Assembly (NCBI RefSeq): GCF_001427785.1
Contig: NZ_LMHM01000001.1
Location: forward strand, 116,346-180,345
Reading direction: 5' to 3'
Length of the DNA stretch: 64,000 bases
Source: Lysobacter sp. Root690
Lineage (GTDB): Bacteria > Pseudomonadota > Gammaproteobacteria > Xanthomonadales > Xanthomonadaceae
The notes beneath the pieces are model-generated. The model worked only from the letters and a program-made list of their open reading frames with translations, was not told the origin of the DNA and made no database searches. The translations under genes were made by a program, and so were the position numbers. Of this stretch, positions 30,051 through 39,755 are shown one piece after another. Position 1 is the stretch's first letter; every line of letters starts with the position of its first letter.

Positions 30051-30950
30051 TTACGGCCTTATGAGCGGAGTGGCTGGCAAGGGCGGCCAGGCCGGATCGT
30101 CCTCGCCTGGCACGGCGGGATGCTGCCGGTAGAGCCAGAAACCTGGACCTTCCGGCGCCAGGGCGAGTCGATAGGCAAGACAGTCTTGCTTGGACAGGTA
30201 GTGGAACACGACGCTCTTGCGCGTGCGGGCCGGATCGCGGATATCGCTGCCACCGTGCAGAAGATAGGCGCTCCAGACGAACACGTCGCCCTTGCGGGCC
30301 AGGAACACCTCGGGTTGCAGCTTGAGGGCCTCGACCTGCGCCCGCATGTGCCTGTCCCACAACGGCATTTCATCCTGAATGAAATGGTGGCTGCCGTTGC
30401 TGAAGACGTACTGCGGAATTTTATGGCTGCCGGGGTAGTAGCGCAACGGACCGGCGTCCGGGTGGGTGTCTTCCAGCGCCACCCAGATCGCGACCAGGTG
30501 GTGTGGCGTGCGCGGGGTCATGTACAGCGAATCGACGTGATCGGGCTGGGCGCTGCCCTGCTCGAAGCTCAGCGAGTTGCACAGTACCGGCGGCTGGCCG
30601 AGCAGGGCCGCCACGATCGGGGTGATGCGCTCGTTCAGCGCCAGGCGGCGCACGGCCTCCCGCTCCAGGTAGAGGTCGCTGACCTTGAAGCGGTGCTCGC
30701 GGCGTGCCTGCTCGCTCACCCGCGCCAGCGGCAGGCGTTCGCCAGTGACCAGGTCGTCGACCACGATCCGCGGCGCGCCCTGCTCCCAGGCCTCGCGCAG
30801 CGACGCCTCGGCGTCCTCCACTTCGGCCGGGCTGTAGAAGCCCGGCAGGACCAGCAAGCCGTCCCGATCCCAGGATTCGCACATCTGCGCGGTCAATGGA
30901 GATACGGCGTCCGCGCCGCGCGAACGCAGCCATTTCCAGGGGAATTTCAT
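30051..30950 (-). CDS. Phytanoyl-CoA dioxygenase (PhyH) family protein
   Basis: A 299-residue Fe(II)/2-oxoglutarate-dependent dioxygenase of the PhyH family. The iron-binding pair HVD (in PDHVDSLYMTPR) and the distal histidine in LLHGGSDI are visible, with DPARTRKSVVFHYLS supplying the arginine expected to hold 2-oxoglutarate. Activity is likely; the substrate is unknown. I use the ATG at 30950 (MKFPWKWLRSR). A TTG at 31025 overlaps the ribBA stop by 4 nt and would add 25 Pro-rich residues, with GGAGG somewhat far upstream. Its place inside the riboflavin operon is unusual. Confidence 0.85.
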   Translation of the reverse strand: MKFPWKWLRSRGADAVSPLTAQMCESWDRDGLLVLPGFYSPAEVEDAEASLREAWEQGAPRIVVDDLVTGERLPLARVSEQARREHRFKVSDLYLEREAVRRLALNERITPIVAALLGQPPVLCNSLSFEQGSAQPDHVDSLYMTPRTPHHLVAIWVALEDTHPDAGPLRYYPGSHKIPQYVFSNGSHHFIQDEMPLWDRHMRAQVEALKLQPEVFLARKGDVFVWSAYLLHGGSDIRDPARTRKSVVFHYLSKQDCLAYRLALAPEGPGFWLYRQHPAVPGEDDPAWPPLPATPLIRP

Positions 30951-31021
30951 CGGATCGGTAGGAACTTGCGGCAGCGCCGGAGGGCGGGTCGGCGGGCAGT
31001 CTACCCGCCCGTCCGGGGCGT

Positions 31022-32152
31022 TCAAACGTACTCGACGACCTCCAAACCGAAGCCGCCCAGGCCGATCTGCCTGCGTGGTGTCCCCATGACACGCAACTTG
31101 CCCAAACCCAGGTCAGCAAGAATTTGGCCGCCGGCACCGTTCCTGCGCCACTCGACCAGGGCCTGCCGGCCGCTGGACTCGTTCGGCGGCTCGCTGTCGG
31201 CGTGATCGGCCGCGTCGTGCCCCTGGGTTCCGCCGCGCACCCGCGCCAACAGCGCATCCGCGTCGGCGTGATCGGCCAGCAGCACCAGTGCGCCGCGGCC
31301 TTCGCGGGCGATCGCGGCCAGCACGTCGCCGACCGCCGGGCCGAAGTCCGGCCGGCGCCAATGCAGCGCGTCGGCCAGCGGGTTCTGCACATGGACCCGC
31401 ACCAGGGTCGGGATCTGCGCATCGGCCTGACCGCGCACCATCGCGAAATGCAGCGCGTGGGTGAGTCGGTCGCGATAGCTCAGCAACTGGAACGGGCCGT
31501 GCTCGGTCTCGATCTCGCGCGCGTCGACCCGCTCGATGGTGTGCTCGGTGGCCAGGCGATAGCGGATCAGTTCCTCGATCGAACCGATCTTCAAGCCGTG
31601 TTCGGCCGCGAACGCTTCGAGTTCGGGGCGCCGCGCCATGCTGCCGTCGGCGTTGAGCACCTCGACCAGCACACCGGCCGGTTCCAGGCCGGCCAGCAGG
31701 GCCAGATCGCTCGCCGCCTCGGTGTGGCCGGCGCGGCTGAGCACGCCGCCGGGCTGCGACATCAGCGGGAAGATGTGGCCGGGCTGGGCCAGGTCCGACG
31801 GCTTGGCGTCGGGCCGCACCGCGGTGCGCACGGTGTGGGCGCGATCGTAGGCCGAGATGCCGGTGGTGACGCCTTCGGCCGCTTCGATGCTGACGGTGAA
31901 GTTGGTGTGGTGCGGCGAGGTGTTGTCGCGCACCATCGGCCCCAGGCCGAGCTGGAAACAACGCTCGCGCATCAGCGACAGGCACACCAGCCCGCGCGCG
32001 TGGGTGACCATGAAGTTGATGTCGGCTGGACGCACCAGCTCGGCGGCCATGATCAGGTCGCCTTCGTTCTCGCGGTCTTCGTCGTCGACGATCACCACCA
32101 TGCGGCCGGCGCGGATTTCCTCCAGCAATTCGGGAACGCTCGCGAAACTCAT
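31022..32152 (-). CDS. ribBA: 3,4-dihydroxy-2-butanone-4-phosphate synthase with degenerate GTP cyclohydrolase II domain
   Basis: The N-terminal RibB domain (about 1-205 of 376) makes dihydroxybutanone phosphate; it has the acidic motif DDEDRENEGDL, THARGLVC, and RAGHTEAASDLA. The C-terminal half resembles RibA but has lost its chemistry: the zinc site HSECLTGD...CDCG reads HVQNPLAD...RPDFG, with no cysteine left, and the YHRQEGRGIGL loop is replaced. It therefore probably lacks cyclohydrolase activity, like the RibBX proteins of other proteobacteria. A separate ribA must exist elsewhere. It overlaps ribE by 4 nt. Confidence 0.95.
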   Translation of the reverse strand: MSFASVPELLEEIRAGRMVVIVDDEDRENEGDLIMAAELVRPADINFMVTHARGLVCLSLMRERCFQLGLGPMVRDNTSPHHTNFTVSIEAAEGVTTGISAYDRAHTVRTAVRPDAKPSDLAQPGHIFPLMSQPGGVLSRAGHTEAASDLALLAGLEPAGVLVEVLNADGSMARRPELEAFAAEHGLKIGSIEELIRYRLATEHTIERVDAREIETEHGPFQLLSYRDRLTHALHFAMVRGQADAQIPTLVRVHVQNPLADALHWRRPDFGPAVGDVLAAIAREGRGALVLLADHADADALLARVRGGTQGHDAADHADSEPPNESSGRQALVEWRRNGAGGQILADLGLGKLRVMGTPRRQIGLGGFGLEVVEYV

Positions 32153-32760
32153 GCCGCACCTCCGGTGTGACGCTCGCCGAGCAGACGCTCGACATAACGG
32201 GCGACCAAGTCGATTTCCAGATTGATCGCGTCGCCGATGCCGGTCTGCGCGAACGCGGTGTTCTGCACGGTGTGCGGGATCAGCGCGACTTCGAAACCTT
32301 CGGCATCGACCTCGTTGACGGTGAGGCTGACCCCATCGACGCAGATCGAGCCTTTCTTGGCGATGTAGCGCAGCAGCGGCGCCGGCGCCTTGAAGCGCCA
32401 GCGCTGCGCGCGCGCGTCGTCGTGGACCGACAGCACGGCGCCGACGCCGTCGACATGGCCGCTGACCATGTGCCCGCCGAGCCGGTCGCTCGGCCGCATC
32501 GCGCGTTCCAGGTTGACCCGCGCGGCGGGCTTGAGCGCGCCGAGCGTGGTCAGCGACAGGGTTTCGTTGGACGCGTCCGCATCGAACCACCCGGCGCCGA
32601 ATTCGATCACGGTCAGGCAAACGCCGTTGACCGCGATGCTTTCGCCCAGCTTGGGTTCGGTGAAATCCAGACTGCCGGTGGCGATGCGCAAGCGCACGTC
32701 GCCGCCGAGATCGCGTTTGTCGGCGATGCTGCCGACGCCTTCGATGATGCCGGTGAACAT
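32149..32760 (-). CDS. ribE: Riboflavin synthase
   Basis: RibE dismutates two lumazines into riboflavin and the pyrimidinedione. The 203-residue protein has the two barrel repeats: MFTGIIEGVGSI and SGHVDGVGAV mark their starts, each followed by GESIAVNGVCLTV or GSICVDGVSLTVNEV. The ATG at 32760 overlaps the stop of a 22-codon upstream ORF (TGATG), whose end carries an AGGAGG-type ribosome site. The FMN riboswitch lies about 190 nt upstream. Confidence 0.97.
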   Translation of the reverse strand: MFTGIIEGVGSIADKRDLGGDVRLRIATGSLDFTEPKLGESIAVNGVCLTVIEFGAGWFDADASNETLSLTTLGALKPAARVNLERAMRPSDRLGGHMVSGHVDGVGAVLSVHDDARAQRWRFKAPAPLLRYIAKKGSICVDGVSLTVNEVDAEGFEVALIPHTVQNTAFAQTGIGDAINLEIDLVARYVERLLGERHTGGAA

Positions 32761-32828
32761 CAGCGGACCTCCTGACGGAGACCGCGACGGCGCAAGCCCG
32801 CGCCGGTGTTGCGATTGAACTGGGTCAT
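32760..32828 (-). CDS. Short ORF coupled to ribE
   Basis: A 22-codon ORF (begins MTQFNRNTG, ends RQEVR) lies between the FMN riboswitch and ribE; its TGA overlaps the ribE ATG. The peptide is basic. Its last codons hold the CAGGAGGTC ribosome site of ribE, so translation of the ORF would affect ribE initiation. Whether it is made is unknown; its own ribosome site is weak (CGGGAAACG). Confidence 0.45.
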   Translation of the reverse strand: MTQFNRNTGAGLRRRGLRQEVR

Positions 32829-32947
32829 GAAACGTTTCCCGCAAGAAGTGAGCGAAAAACGCCTCAAGGCTTTGAAGACAACGCACGACGCGCGGCCGGG
32901 CCGCGGGAGTCGTCTCGCCCATCCTCGCGGAGGGCTCGCGCGTAGCC

Positions 32948-33110
32948 GTCTTCTTTCATCCGGACTGTGACCGTCGGCTCCGGCATTGGACCGGATCTGC
33001 TGACCCTCGCGCGTGGCGGCCGAGGTTCGGCTGCCACGCGCGAGGCGCTCGCGGGCTCGCGCGTTGCCGCGCCTACCGCCGGTGGGGAGTTTCGCCCCGC
33101 CCTGAAGACG
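32948..33110 (-). promoter_or_regulatory. FMN riboswitch (RFN element)
   Basis: Read on the minus strand, the aptamer has the conserved blocks: CTTCAGGGCGGGGCGAAA, CTCCCCACCGGCGGTA, AGCCCGCGAGCG, a variable stem, GGTCAGCAGATCCGGT, CCGGAGCCGACGGTCA and CAGTCCGGATGAAAGAAG. It should bind flavin mononucleotide and reduce ribE-ribBA-...-ribH expression. A weak hairpin followed by GTTTTT (about 32857-32873) or sequestration of the ribE or upstream-ORF ribosome site could be the output. Confidence 0.96.
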
Positions 33111-33614
33111 TTACTGGTGGTACCGGCGAACCGGCGCGGGGAGTTTACCACCCGGGGGCTGGGCGGCCGGGGTCTGGGGGATGGGGACGGGTGGATGGTT
33201 TGTTCTGTGGGTGGGGGGATTGGGGTTCGGACTAGGGGTTCGAAGTTCGAAGTTCGAACTTCGAGAGTTGCACCCAGAAATCGCCGAAGTTGGCAGACCC
33301 AACAAAGCATCCGGCGTTGCTTTTGCTCGTCATTCCCGCGAAGGCGGGCTCTGCTTTACTTCGGCGAAGCCGAACATCCAGTGACTTCAAGCGTTCTCGC
33401 ACGAAAGTCGCTGGATTCCCGCGTTCGCGGGAATGACGACGTGGAAGGAAGCGCTGAAGGCTAATGACGTTCTGGCGGGATGACTCTGAAGTCTCTGGAT
33501 CCCCGCCTTCGCGGGGATGACGTTCTGGAGGTGACGTCCCGGGTGAGCGCTCGATGGGCCGGCGCCGAAGTGGCGCCACCCATCGCGACCACCCTCACCG
33601 CCACGAATCACCTA
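33111..33614. repeat. Intergenic repeat block upstream of the riboswitch
   Basis: About 500 bp without a gene. It holds a G-rich segment, three GTTCGAA heptads followed by the inverted CTTCGA (33236-33262), and several CATTCCCGCGAAGGCGGG-type palindromes (33328-33523). One of these carries the insertion CTCTGCTTTACTTCGGCGAA before AACATCCAG. The promoter of the riboflavin leader should be within about 33120-33240. Confidence 0.75.
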
Positions 33615-34391
33615 TCAACCCGCCTTACGCCGCAAATGCAAGGTCAGCGGCCATTGAATCGTCCGCAGGTCCTCGGCCATGCCCCAAGCCTGCGACAGCG
33701 CCGGGCGGTTCAGCGCGACCGGGTCGTCGCCGGTCGCGGCGCGGCAGCGATCGGTCGCGGACAGACTGTTGAGATAACCCAGAAAACGCCCGAGCCCCCA
33801 CTGCGCGGTCAACCACAGTGACGGCGCCGGCACGGTCTCGAACGGCCATTGGTAATCGGGGTAACCGGCGCGGACCTCGGCGTTTTCCCGCTGCCAGAAC
33901 TCGTCGATGCGGGCGCGTAAATCGGCCACCGCGACCTCCATGCCTGGCGGCGGCAGGAAATCGCCGTAGGCCCATACCGCCAACACCCCGCGTGGCGCGA
34001 GCACGCGCTCGCATTCGGCGAAGAAGCGTTCGCGGTCGAACCAGTGCAGGGCCTGCGCGACCGCGATCAGTTGCACGCTGGCATCGGCCAGATCGCTGCG
34101 TTCGCCCGGGGCGACGCTCAGGCTGACCGTGCCTTCGCCGTGCAGCGAGGCCTCGTGCGCCCAATGCTGCTCGAGCTGTTTGACGCTGGGATCGCTCGCA
34201 TGCACCCGCGCGAACCGTGCCGCGAGCCCGCGCGTGGCCTGGCCGCTGCCGCAGCCGGGTTCCCACACCGTCGCATCGGCCGGCACCTGCGCGGCGATCG
34301 CATCGAACAGCGCGTCGGGATACTCCGGACGCGCGGCGGCGTAGGCGCCGGCGATCGCGGAGAAATGGTCCTTGAAGGCGTTCTGAGTCAT
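33615..34391 (-). CDS. Class I SAM-dependent methyltransferase
   Basis: A 258-residue small-molecule methyltransferase of the UbiE/TMT1 type. Motif I is VWEPGCGSGQATRGLA; motif II-like acidic ending is VHASDPS; LIAVAQALHWFDRERFFAECERVLAPRGVLAVWAYGD is the later core, with the HWF typical of trans-aconitate-methyltransferase relatives. The substrate is not evident. The ATG at 34391 is chosen since sequence upstream comes from a repeat. It lies between ribD and the FMN riboswitch, separated from ribD by an inverted repeat. Confidence 0.9.
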   Translation of the reverse strand: MTQNAFKDHFSAIAGAYAAARPEYPDALFDAIAAQVPADATVWEPGCGSGQATRGLAARFARVHASDPSVKQLEQHWAHEASLHGEGTVSLSVAPGERSDLADASVQLIAVAQALHWFDRERFFAECERVLAPRGVLAVWAYGDFLPPPGMEVAVADLRARIDEFWQRENAEVRAGYPDYQWPFETVPAPSLWLTAQWGLGRFLGYLNSLSATDRCRAATGDDPVALNRPALSQAWGMAEDLRTIQWPLTLHLRRKAG

Positions 34392-34394
34392 AAG

Positions 34395-34541
34395 CGAGGA
34401 GTGAGTGCAGAGGAGTGAGGAGTGAGTCAGAGCGGGAGCGAAGCGGGCGTGAGGTTGCCGGGTCGAGCATCGGTCTGCGCGCGCGAACACACAGACGTCC
34501 AATGCCCTACTCATTCCTCACTCCTCTGCACTCACTCCTGC
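34395..34541. repeat. GAGTGCAGAGGAGTGAG inverted repeat, copy 3
   Basis: The left arm (34395-34429) and right arm (34508-34541) match inversely around the core GAGTGCAGAGGAGTGAGGA and enclose about 78 bp of unique sequence. The right arm supplies the stop codon of ribD. The spacer is longer than in copies 1 and 2. Confidence 0.85.
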
Positions 34542-35632
34542 TTCCGAGGCCGCAACAACACCCGCGTATCCTCGCCAAGCCGGCGCACATCGATCACATC
34601 CAACTGCAGCTTGCTGGTCATCGCCTCGATGCCCAGGCCGCCGAACAACGGCCGCGCGTTTTCGCCCAGCAACACCGGCGCGACGTACAGCAGCACTTCG
34701 TCGACCAGTCCCTGGGCCAGGAATGCGCCGGCCAGGGTCGCGCCGGCTTCGAGCTGGATTTCGTTGACGCCGCGTTCGGCCAGCAGCCTGAGCACCGCGC
34801 CCAAATCCATCCGGCCCTCGATCATCGGCACCGCCGCATGCGCGGCGTCGAAATAGCGCGACGGCTTGGCGTCGGGCGCGTGCAGGTACAGAGTCGGCGC
34901 ATCGCCTTCGCGCACGCGGCCGCGCGCGACCGTGGCCAGGCCTGGATCGAGCACCACCCGCAGCGGCGCGACGAACGCGGTGTCGTCGCCCAGACGCACG
35001 GTCAGCGAGGGATCGTCGGCGAGCACGGTGCCGGCGCCGGTCACGATCGCGCCGCTGCGCGCGCGCCAATGCTGCACGTCCAGGCGCGAGGCTTCGCCGC
35101 TGATCCACTTGGATTCGCCGCTGGCCATCGCGCTGCGTCCGTCCAGGCTCGACGCCATCTTGACCCGCAGCCACGGCCGACCGCGTTCGATCCGCGACAG
35201 GAAACCGCGATTGAGCGCGCGCGCCTGCGTTTCCATCAAGCCGCTTTCGACCGCGATGCCCGCCGCCTGCAATTTGGCGAAACCGGCGCCGTCGACCTGT
35301 TCGAATGGATCGCGCATCGCCGCGACCACGCGCGCCACGCCGGCGGCGATCAGCGCCTCGCTGCACGGCCCGGTACGGCCGGTATGCGCGCACGGCTCCA
35401 GGGTCACGTACGCGGTCGCGCCGCGCGCGCGTTCGCCGGCCGCGCGCAAGGCATGCACTTCCGCGTGCGGTTCGCCGGCGCGTTCGTGCCAGCCCTCGCC
35501 GACGATGTCGCCGCCGTGCGCGATCACGCAGCCGACCAGCGGATTGGGCTTGGTCGTGTACGCGCCCTTCTCGGCCAGACGCAATGCGCGGGCCATGTGG
35601 GCGTGATCGGTGGCGCTGAAGTGGGAAGTCAT
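34532..35632 (-). CDS. ribD: Bifunctional diaminohydroxyphosphoribosylaminopyrimidine deaminase / reductase
   Basis: RibD performs the second and third steps of riboflavin synthesis. The 366-residue protein has the N-terminal zinc deaminase domain (PHAEVHAL and LEPCAHTGRTGPC, residues about 55-95) and a C-terminal DHFR-like reductase domain (VKMASSLDGRSAMASGESKWISG, ITGAGTVLADDPSL-like). The ATG at 35632 overlaps the stop of the upstream secreted-protein gene by 4 nt. The C-terminal RKQE and stop lie within the repeat at 34508-34541, so the end may have been altered by its insertion. Confidence 0.97.
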   Translation of the reverse strand: MTSHFSATDHAHMARALRLAEKGAYTTKPNPLVGCVIAHGGDIVGEGWHERAGEPHAEVHALRAAGERARGATAYVTLEPCAHTGRTGPCSEALIAAGVARVVAAMRDPFEQVDGAGFAKLQAAGIAVESGLMETQARALNRGFLSRIERGRPWLRVKMASSLDGRSAMASGESKWISGEASRLDVQHWRARSGAIVTGAGTVLADDPSLTVRLGDDTAFVAPLRVVLDPGLATVARGRVREGDAPTLYLHAPDAKPSRYFDAAHAAVPMIEGRMDLGAVLRLLAERGVNEIQLEAGATLAGAFLAQGLVDEVLLYVAPVLLGENARPLFGGLGIEAMTSKLQLDVIDVRRLGEDTRVLLRPRKQE

Positions 35633-36450
35633 GGCGTGCGCTTGAAGTGGGTGGCGTCGGGGAAATCGGAGATCAGGCCGCCGTCGGCCTGACGGGTGAG
35701 GGTCATGCCGCCGCCCTCGCCCGCGCCCAGCGCGCGGGCATCGAATTCGATCGCGTACAGCAACTTGGTCGAATCCTCCACGGTCAGCCAGCGAACGCGG
35801 TCGGGCTGCTCGGGGAAGCGCACGCCGATGGCCTTGACCACCGCGCGCTTGGGCAAGCTGGCGAATTTGAACTGGCCGTCGTCGCCGGGCACCGGGCTTT
35901 GCTCGATCACCTTGCCGTCGGCCAGACGCAGCATCGCCTTGGCGTCGCCGACCGCCAGTCCGATCCGCGGCTCGTACACGCTGACCCGCACGGTTTCGCC
36001 CGCGCGCCGCGGCTGATTCGCCCAGGCGCGCGCGAGCGGCAGCAGTCCCGCGTCGATGGCCTGCTGCATCGTGTCGATGCCGTCGCCGCGAACTTTGTCC
36101 AGATCGGCCTGGGTCAGGGGCTCGGGCAAGCTGCGCTTGATGCCTTCGCCGCCGATCGCCGCGCCCTCCACCAGCGCCACGGTGTCGCCGATGCGTTGCC
36201 AGCAGCCGCTGAAGTCCGCGCCCGGCGCCGGCACGCCGAGCAAGCGAAAACTGCCGTCGCGGTTCAATTGCAGGCTCGCCGTCGGTTTCGCGGCCGCCGA
36301 GACGTAGCCGCCGGACGACGTCGCATCCGCGGGCTCGCAGGCGAACGCGGCTGGAGCGGCGAGCATCGAGACGCAAACGATCGAACCGGCAATCGCCCAA
36401 CGTAGAGATCGGGAAGAATGCGCTGCGAAGTCGCTGAAACTCATAGCCAT
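35629..36450 (-). CDS. Secreted protein of unknown function
   Basis: A 273-residue protein with a signal peptide (about 1-38, cleavage near AFA-CEP). I do not recognise a family. The mature part has a mixed beta-rich look with blocks TASLQLNRDGSFRLLGVPAPGADFSGCWQRIGDTVALVEG and VRWLTVEDSTKLLYAIEF; two cysteines (near 38 and about 83) could form a disulfide. It is coupled to ribD by a 4-nt overlap and follows nrdR after 92 bp, so it is likely in the same transcript. No obvious link to riboflavin. Confidence 0.7.
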   Translation of the reverse strand: MAMSFSDFAAHSSRSLRWAIAGSIVCVSMLAAPAAFACEPADATSSGGYVSAAAKPTASLQLNRDGSFRLLGVPAPGADFSGCWQRIGDTVALVEGAAIGGEGIKRSLPEPLTQADLDKVRGDGIDTMQQAIDAGLLPLARAWANQPRRAGETVRVSVYEPRIGLAVGDAKAMLRLADGKVIEQSPVPGDDGQFKFASLPKRAVVKAIGVRFPEQPDRVRWLTVEDSTKLLYAIEFDARALGAGEGGGMTLTRQADGGLISDFPDATHFKRTP

Positions 36451-36542
36451 GGGTTACCCATCCGTCAGTGCCTGGCTTGCAACGCGTGCCCGCGGAACCC
36501 AGACAGGACTCCGTCCATGTCGTCCAGCCCCGCGACCAATGC

Positions 36543-37061
36543 TCAGCGCTTCTTCTTGTCCGGCCGCGGCTCATCGTCGCCGAGCAAGGTCAGCTGGCCG
36601 TCGCCGGGGATATCGCGTTCCAGCCGGTCGAGTTCCTCGCGGAAATCGGCCACGTCCTCGAACGAGCGATACACCGAGGCGAAGCGCACGTAGCCGACGT
36701 GGTCGAGCTTGCGCAGTTCGGCCATGACGAATTCGCCGACCCGGCGCGAGGCCAGTTCGCGTTCGGCGGTCATGCGCAGCTGATGCACGACCGCGCGCAC
36801 CGCCGATTCGATCTGTTCTTCCGAGACCGGGCGCTTCTGCAGCGCGCGGTCGAAGCCGCCGCGCAGCTTGCGCGCGTCGAACGCCTCGCGGCGGCCGTCG
36901 CCCTTGATGATCACCGGCAGCTTGAGTTCGATCGTCTCGATCGTGCTGAAACGTTCCCCGCAGGCCTCGCAGACGCGACGGCGGCGGATGGTCGCGCCGT
37001 CGTCGGACACGCGCGAATCGATGACCCGGGTGTCCACGTGCTGGCAGAAAGGACAATGCAT
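36543..37061 (-). CDS. nrdR: Transcriptional repressor NrdR
   Basis: NrdR represses ribonucleotide-reductase genes in response to (d)ATP. The 172-residue protein has the N-terminal zinc ribbon MHCPFC...[12 protein letters not shown] and the ATP-cone (about 48-138, [38 protein letters not shown]). The C-terminus carries a basic tail (PDKKKR). The usual neighbours glyA and ribD flank it here too, but with extra genes between. Confidence 0.97.
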   Translation of the reverse strand: MHCPFCQHVDTRVIDSRVSDDGATIRRRRVCEACGERFSTIETIELKLPVIIKGDGRREAFDARKLRGGFDRALQKRPVSEEQIESAVRAVVHQLRMTAERELASRRVGEFVMAELRKLDHVGYVRFASVYRSFEDVADFREELDRLERDIPGDGQLTLLGDDEPRPDKKKR

Positions 37062-37105
37062 GTCTTTAGAGTAATCCGGTTAGCCGAGCGACAGCACCAC
37101 TTTAC

Positions 37106-37630
37106 TCAATCCGGCAGCCGATACCGGATCTTGAAAAATCCCACTTCCGTCGGCGCCTGATCGTACGGGCGCGTGAATCTCGCGCCTTTTACCGCTTGCA
37201 ACGCCGCATCGTGGAACTGGGTGGAGGTGCTGCACAATACCCGCGCCTCGCGGACCGCGCCGGACGCATCCACAGCCAGGAGCAAGACGATATCGGCAGA
37301 TTGCTCCAGCCCTTCGGGATACACGAGGTTTAGTGTGCCGGCTTGCGGCCGTAAAGACGGGGCCAGACGCAAGCGCAGTGAGTTCTCGTCGTACCGACGC
37401 AGAAACCCCTGAAAATCGGCCTCATCGATGCGAGTCATTTTCTTGTTCGCGCAAAAGAAGCTCGCCGGATACCGCGTCTCCCGGAAAACCGCTGTCTCCC
37501 GCGGCACCCATGGGGGCGCCTCGATGGACTCAGGCTCGGGTTCCGGCGGGGGCGGGATCTGTCCTGCAGCCCACACCGGGCCGCAGAGGCCAAGGATTGC
37601 CGAAAACCACAGCCGCCCGATCGCGGTCAT
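37106..37630 (-). CDS. Secreted TonB C-terminal-like protein
   Basis: A 174-residue exported protein: signal peptide about 1-22, a Pro/Glu-rich linker (IPPPPEPEPE), and a C-terminal TonB/TolA-like domain ending in VLLLAVDASGAVREARVLCSTSTQFHDAALQAVKGARFTRP-like sequence. It has no membrane anchor of the TonB type and no ExbBD genes nearby, so it is not a classical energy transducer. It is a diverged paralogue of the gene at 37814-38473; both share a central Cys and the V-(I/L)-C-S motif. Role unknown. Confidence 0.7.
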   Translation of the reverse strand: MTAIGRLWFSAILGLCGPVWAAGQIPPPPEPEPESIEAPPWVPRETAVFRETRYPASFFCANKKMTRIDEADFQGFLRRYDENSLRLRLAPSLRPQAGTLNLVYPEGLEQSADIVLLLAVDASGAVREARVLCSTSTQFHDAALQAVKGARFTRPYDQAPTEVGFFKIRYRLPD

Positions 37631-37689
37631 CGGGCGGCCGCCGCTGCGGTTAGTGGCCGCGCGTTGTTCAAACGCGCGGACCGTCGCTC

Positions 37690-37812
37690 AGCCATACACC
37701 GGGAACTGCGCGCACTGCTGGGTCACGTTCTCGCGCACGCTGGCGATGACGTTCTCGTCGTTCGGGTTGTCGAGCACGTCGCAGATCCACTCGGCCAGGG
37801 CCATGCAATCGG
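37690..37812 (-). pseudogene. glyA: Duplicated 3' end of glyA
   Basis: About 122 bp matching the last 40 codons of glyA, with about six differences (roughly 95 percent identity by hand count) and a TGA instead of TAA. Most differences change an amino acid (for example K to Q, G to S, V to M). The fragment has no start and is flanked by the two TonB-like genes, so it is a relic of duplication or recombination. Confidence 0.9.
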
Positions 37813-37813
37813 T

Positions 37814-38465
37814 TCATTTGTGCCGCCGGAACCCGTACTTCGGCCCATCCGGGTAAAAACGCAGGCTCACATTGCCATAGTCGGCGACCGCGCGGCCATC
37901 GCGCTGCGCGGGCTCGAAGGTGACTTGCCTGGCGAATGCGAGCGCGGGCGCGTCGAACACCGTGTCGTTGCTGCAGATCACCATCGCGTCGCGGGTGCGG
38001 CCCTTGGCGTCGACGATGACTTTCACCACCACCTCGCCGACCTTGGCGCCCGCGGCGACGGGATAGATCGCCTCGGGCCGGTTGTTCGGTTCCGGCGCGC
38101 GGCTGCCGGGCTGCGAATACGTGTCCGGCGCACCGCTGCGGTCGAGCTCGGACAGCCACGGAACCCGATTGCGCGTATGGAAGTCGGAAATCTCGCGCCA
38201 GCTGACGCGGTACTTTCTTGCGCCTTGCATGGACTCCTGGCAGGCCGGGATGTAGTAGGTCTCGGTCATGCCGATGTCCTGGCTGAAGTCCGGCGCGTTC
38301 GGCGGCGGCGCCGGCATGTCGACCACGGATGCCCCGGCCGCTTCGGCCGGGGTCACGGTTTTGTATTCGATCGCGGGCGGCGCGGATTTTCCGGCCGGCG
38401 GAGCTTCGGCCGCCTGCACGCTCAGGCATGCAAGCCAGCCGACCGCCGCCAGCCGGAAAAACGGC

Positions 38466-38473
<8 letters not shown>
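37814..38473 (-). CDS. Secreted TonB C-terminal-like protein
   Basis: A 219-residue exported protein with a signal peptide (about 1-22, SVQAAEAPP), a Pro-rich linker and a TonB-C-like end ([42 protein letters not shown]). The start overlaps the glyA stop by 8 nt, so it is probably coupled to glyA. It is a paralogue of the gene at 37106-37630, with which it shares two cysteines. It lies between intact glyA and the glyA 3' fragment. Function unknown. Confidence 0.75.

Positions 38474-39755
<1,282 letters not shown>

Noticed and set aside
33328-33523. A CRISPR array in the repeated palindromes
   Set aside because: Repeats are palindromic in both orientations, spacing is irregular, there are no uniform spacers and no cas genes.
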